Below, one piece after another: positions 6,301 to 7,219 of a stretch of 7,219 nucleotides of DNA. Where the stretch lies: positions 1 to 7,219 of the forward strand of contig JBCDGG010000203.1 of assembly GCA_038757905.1 (NCBI GenBank). The letters are read 5' to 3'. The notes below the pieces were generated by a model. The model saw only the letters and a program-made list of their open reading frames with translations, was not told the DNA's origin and made no database searches. Numbering within the stretch: position 1 is the first letter of the stretch; each line of letters begins with the position of its first letter. This stretch comes from HLUCCA09 sp038757905 (GTDB taxonomy: Bacteria > Pseudomonadota > Alphaproteobacteria > Rhodobacterales > Rhodobacteraceae). The position numbers and the translations under genes were made by a program.

Positions 6301-7219
6301 CGCGCGGGATCAACGGGCTTCGCGTTGCGCTCGATGGCGCCGTGAAGCAACGCGCGATGGACGACCTGATGGGGCATCTGACCGGAGAAGGGGCGGAGTT
6401 GCGCCGCAATCTGGAAGCGAAGGCCGCCGAAATCAGCGGGCTCTTCGGACAACAGATCGGCCCCGTTTGCAACGCGTGGGATCGGATCTCGCCCCTGTTC
6501 GAACAGGATGGGTGGAGCAACGAGACGCTCGACGATGCCGATGCGATCGCGACGGACCTGAAGAAGGCGTGTCAGCCCTTCGGCCCGCCGCTTGGGGTGC
6601 TGCTGACGGAGAAGTTCCGCAACCCGGTCAAGGAGAAGATCGCGCTCGAGACGAGCGAATTCGAATCCGATCTGGCCAGCAAAACAGGCAGTGTAGCAGA
6701 CGCCCTTGCGAATTGCGCGCGCCTTGCCGCAAGGTTCGGCCATGACGAAGGAACGCTCCGGGCCGCGCTGCAGGCCGCCCAGTCCTTCCTGACCGGGGTG
6801 GGTCAAACCGCCGAGGACATTTGGGGTGCCGATGGATCGACCGCCGTTGCCACCCTGTCGGACATCGGCCGGAACCTGGACCTGTTCGCCGCGCATGTCG
6901 ATACGAACAGGGATCGCCTGTCGGCGCGGTTGTCGGCGGTCGTCTTCGGGCCCAGCCGCGAAAACATTGCCAAGAAGAGCGCTTTGGATGAGGCGATCGA
7001 GACGAAGCAAAAGGCATCGAATCCGCTGGGATGCCTCGACGAGATCGAGGAGATCAACAACGGGCTGGGTCTTATGAAGAACGCCAAGCTTTCGGGCGCC
7101 GCCACCGCCGTGCGCGAGGCCTATGCCGAGGAACAGGATCTCGCAGGCGCGAAGACGTCGGCCGCCATCGCGGCGTTCAAGAAGACCTTTCCGATCGCGC
7201 GGAAGAGCGATTTCAACGG
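3369..7219 (+). CDS. Giant multidomain protein with internal papain-fold-like module (partial, 3' end beyond window)
   Basis: Reading from ATG 3369 there is no stop through the last base, giving at least 1283 residues; the end is missing. No signal peptide or membrane segment is visible. Layout: an N-terminal helical part with a Pro-rich linker (about residues 53-72); a helical segment about 111-175 containing DALGEYHSLAD and ACSDWLRQ; a Cys/His-rich patch (C380, H384, H386, then H424, C427, C448, C452, H455, H457, H461); a Gln/Ala/Glu-rich coiled-coil-like stretch about 509-600; a module about 637-830 with ENCAACTLGAITG (C645, C648), then HWVYAEVYNGKLVMEDYQ (H791, D806, Q808); and a long helical region from about 894 to the window end. 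The NCxxC plus later H and D..Q pattern resembles the Tox-PL/papain-fold toxin group, which includes glutamine deamidases and cysteine proteases. The module is internal, unlike the C-terminal position usual for polymorphic toxins. Codon use matches the neighbouring genes, with no sign of recent transfer. The reading frame is certain; the enzymatic role is inferred. Confidence 0.88.
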   Translation, partial: MAHVEPDRDTEYRAYLAKIGQVQATWNDFVKSMSRRTDLWIAEIGLKQRGKKPAVSPAPPRDLPAPPAQVIPQKVDVIQARHTLQASIKPDEIGRMFTAEPTKKTAGDQRVLDALGEYHSLADKSGPEAQAALKETLRACSDWLRQTEDEAGQTIDKGDRYKEINRLHAKALEESIELSLKAKSDRGQLLDGGSDAWDSVRGIASFDAGLIDAYQEIRNNPDKGKNSRDAVTALQGILRAIPADGSAAAMRTAIEAEIADLEETWGFIDTMGSRDDERWATSRVWSPEGSAIRIESAQNCRDTNGASSPAGRPGTEEAQIRKFLGQIEAEASRSDVYAEVLKIIGNSDHPEPVPMSLGKYAAAFGDSAATGAVDMDTLDCLDDHPHEMEGTGEKVGHVRGELVLHFLEERIYMQGNGGDYADGHERCLKDNSLQNRYREELGQTDFSCEFSCAYHEHDAGHGDFRGTTSSGKVTVVRGVDLKAAAKPYLDRPALPKSEIEVVDVTENAQKQLEDAWAGCLRLIEQNVKYGTKGKEEFNALNRWIEMRYNGDAQQIKAAQTSYETAYNARLDAYNTQLAAAGKVNKELQQSRTERASLLLSEPPRNVESEYLASLRAGRAKTGGNDSAKNAVRTDWKSYTFEYENCAACTLGAITGTTSTGAVESFLESRGLPREKVDQFKGVQDHTLFYRAEVGALDPSVAFNGENLANDNQAPVVGDAQLRGIREMIAATVKKRNEADSDPHPPKELVAVQDGIPERGQMHDMDTLRGRMEKYPDGTQFQVFLAAGGFQHWVYAEVYNGKLVMEDYQLATDNGRDDPAGAAGYSDGAPQHPVNSQQDVFTEGMFIAITPKDAEGLPDPLLSADWPQIGSPEAIVIDLVVKASLKIPRFLDTPGALETAWASALAEHADALEQYRPVAKEIAAKLEAFNRIAGESGEVTSARIDRASVVLAELTALLHAVTPPQLRNTLEDRMLREVTRGINGLRVALDGAVKQRAMDDLMGHLTGEGAELRRNLEAKAAEISGLFGQQIGPVCNAWDRISPLFEQDGWSNETLDDADAIATDLKKACQPFGPPLGVLLTEKFRNPVKEKIALETSEFESDLASKTGSVADALANCARLAARFGHDEGTLRAALQAAQSFLTGVGQTAEDIWGADGSTAVATLSDIGRNLDLFAAHVDTNRDRLSARLSAVVFGPSRENIAKKSALDEAIETKQKASNPLGCLDEIEEINNGLGLMKNAKLSGAATAVREAYAEEQDLAGAKTSAAIAAFKKTFPIARKSDFN
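5280..5850 (+). other. Putative papain-fold (Tox-PL-like) domain inside the giant protein
   Basis: Candidate catalytic residues are C645 (codon 5301), H791 (5739) and D806 (5784). The Cys lies at the start of a helix-like segment in the context NCAAC. The His is in a predicted beta strand (HWVYAEVYNGKLVMED) followed by a strand ending in D.Q. This order and the strand-turn-strand around the His (with NGK at the turn) are characteristic of papain-like folds, including bacterial papain-fold toxins. The Cys-His distance of about 146 residues is longer than in compact Tox-PL domains, implying an insertion. Assignment is by pattern memory only. Confidence 0.45.

Noticed and set aside
4224..7010. 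A 928-codon open frame on the minus strand
   Set aside because: It lies wholly antisense to the giant plus-strand frame, which has a near-consensus Shine-Dalgarno and protein-like composition with recognisable motifs. The antisense translation has no motifs and is a common by-product of GC-rich codon use.
1..7219. CRISPR array, tRNA/rRNA genes, insertion sequences
   Set aside because: No regularly spaced direct repeats, no tRNA-like cloverleaf, and no transposase-like translation or terminal inverted repeats were seen.

Overview
The window is GC-rich (G/C dominates third codon positions), with Shine-Dalgarno-led genes and an alphaproteobacterial-looking promoter. This suggests an alphaproteobacterium, perhaps of the Rhodobacterales or a neighbouring order. 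No rRNA, tRNA, transposase or phylogenetic marker gene is present, so this placement is a guess from composition and style only.

Left part (1-2274): a short tail of an upstream gene ends at 57. After a 116-base gap with a promoter-like sequence comes a tightly coupled pair. The first gene (174-931) encodes a TIM-barrel protein resembling the BtpA/SgcQ group and is broken by a two-base frameshift near 318. The second (921-1541) encodes an adenine-phosphoribosyltransferase-like protein and overlaps the first by 11 bases. Facing them, a DUF1989 (urea-carboxylase-associated) gene runs on the minus strand from 2274 to 1591. These three genes suggest nucleobase or small nitrogen-compound metabolism, but the substrate cannot be read from the sequence.

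Middle (2275-2825): about 550 bases without a convincing gene. It is the divergent control region between the DUF1989 gene and the rightward operon. It holds a very GC-rich 10-bp hairpin abutting a perfect 12-bp palindrome.

Right part (2826-7219): a two-gene operon of unknown function. The first gene encodes a 176-residue, mostly helical protein. Twelve bases after its stop, led by a near-perfect Shine-Dalgarno that overlaps the stop, begins a giant gene that stays open for 1283 codons and leaves the window unfinished. The giant protein has a proline-rich linker, a Cys/His-rich patch, a long coiled-coil-like stretch and a long helical C-terminal half. In its middle lies a Cys...His...Asp arrangement resembling papain-fold toxins/deamidases (Tox-PL type). 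No signal peptide or membrane segment is visible in either protein. The best candidate for something undescribed is this pair: a small helical partner plus a very large protein with an internal papain-like module, plausibly an effector-type or polymorphic-toxin-related system. That role is inference.
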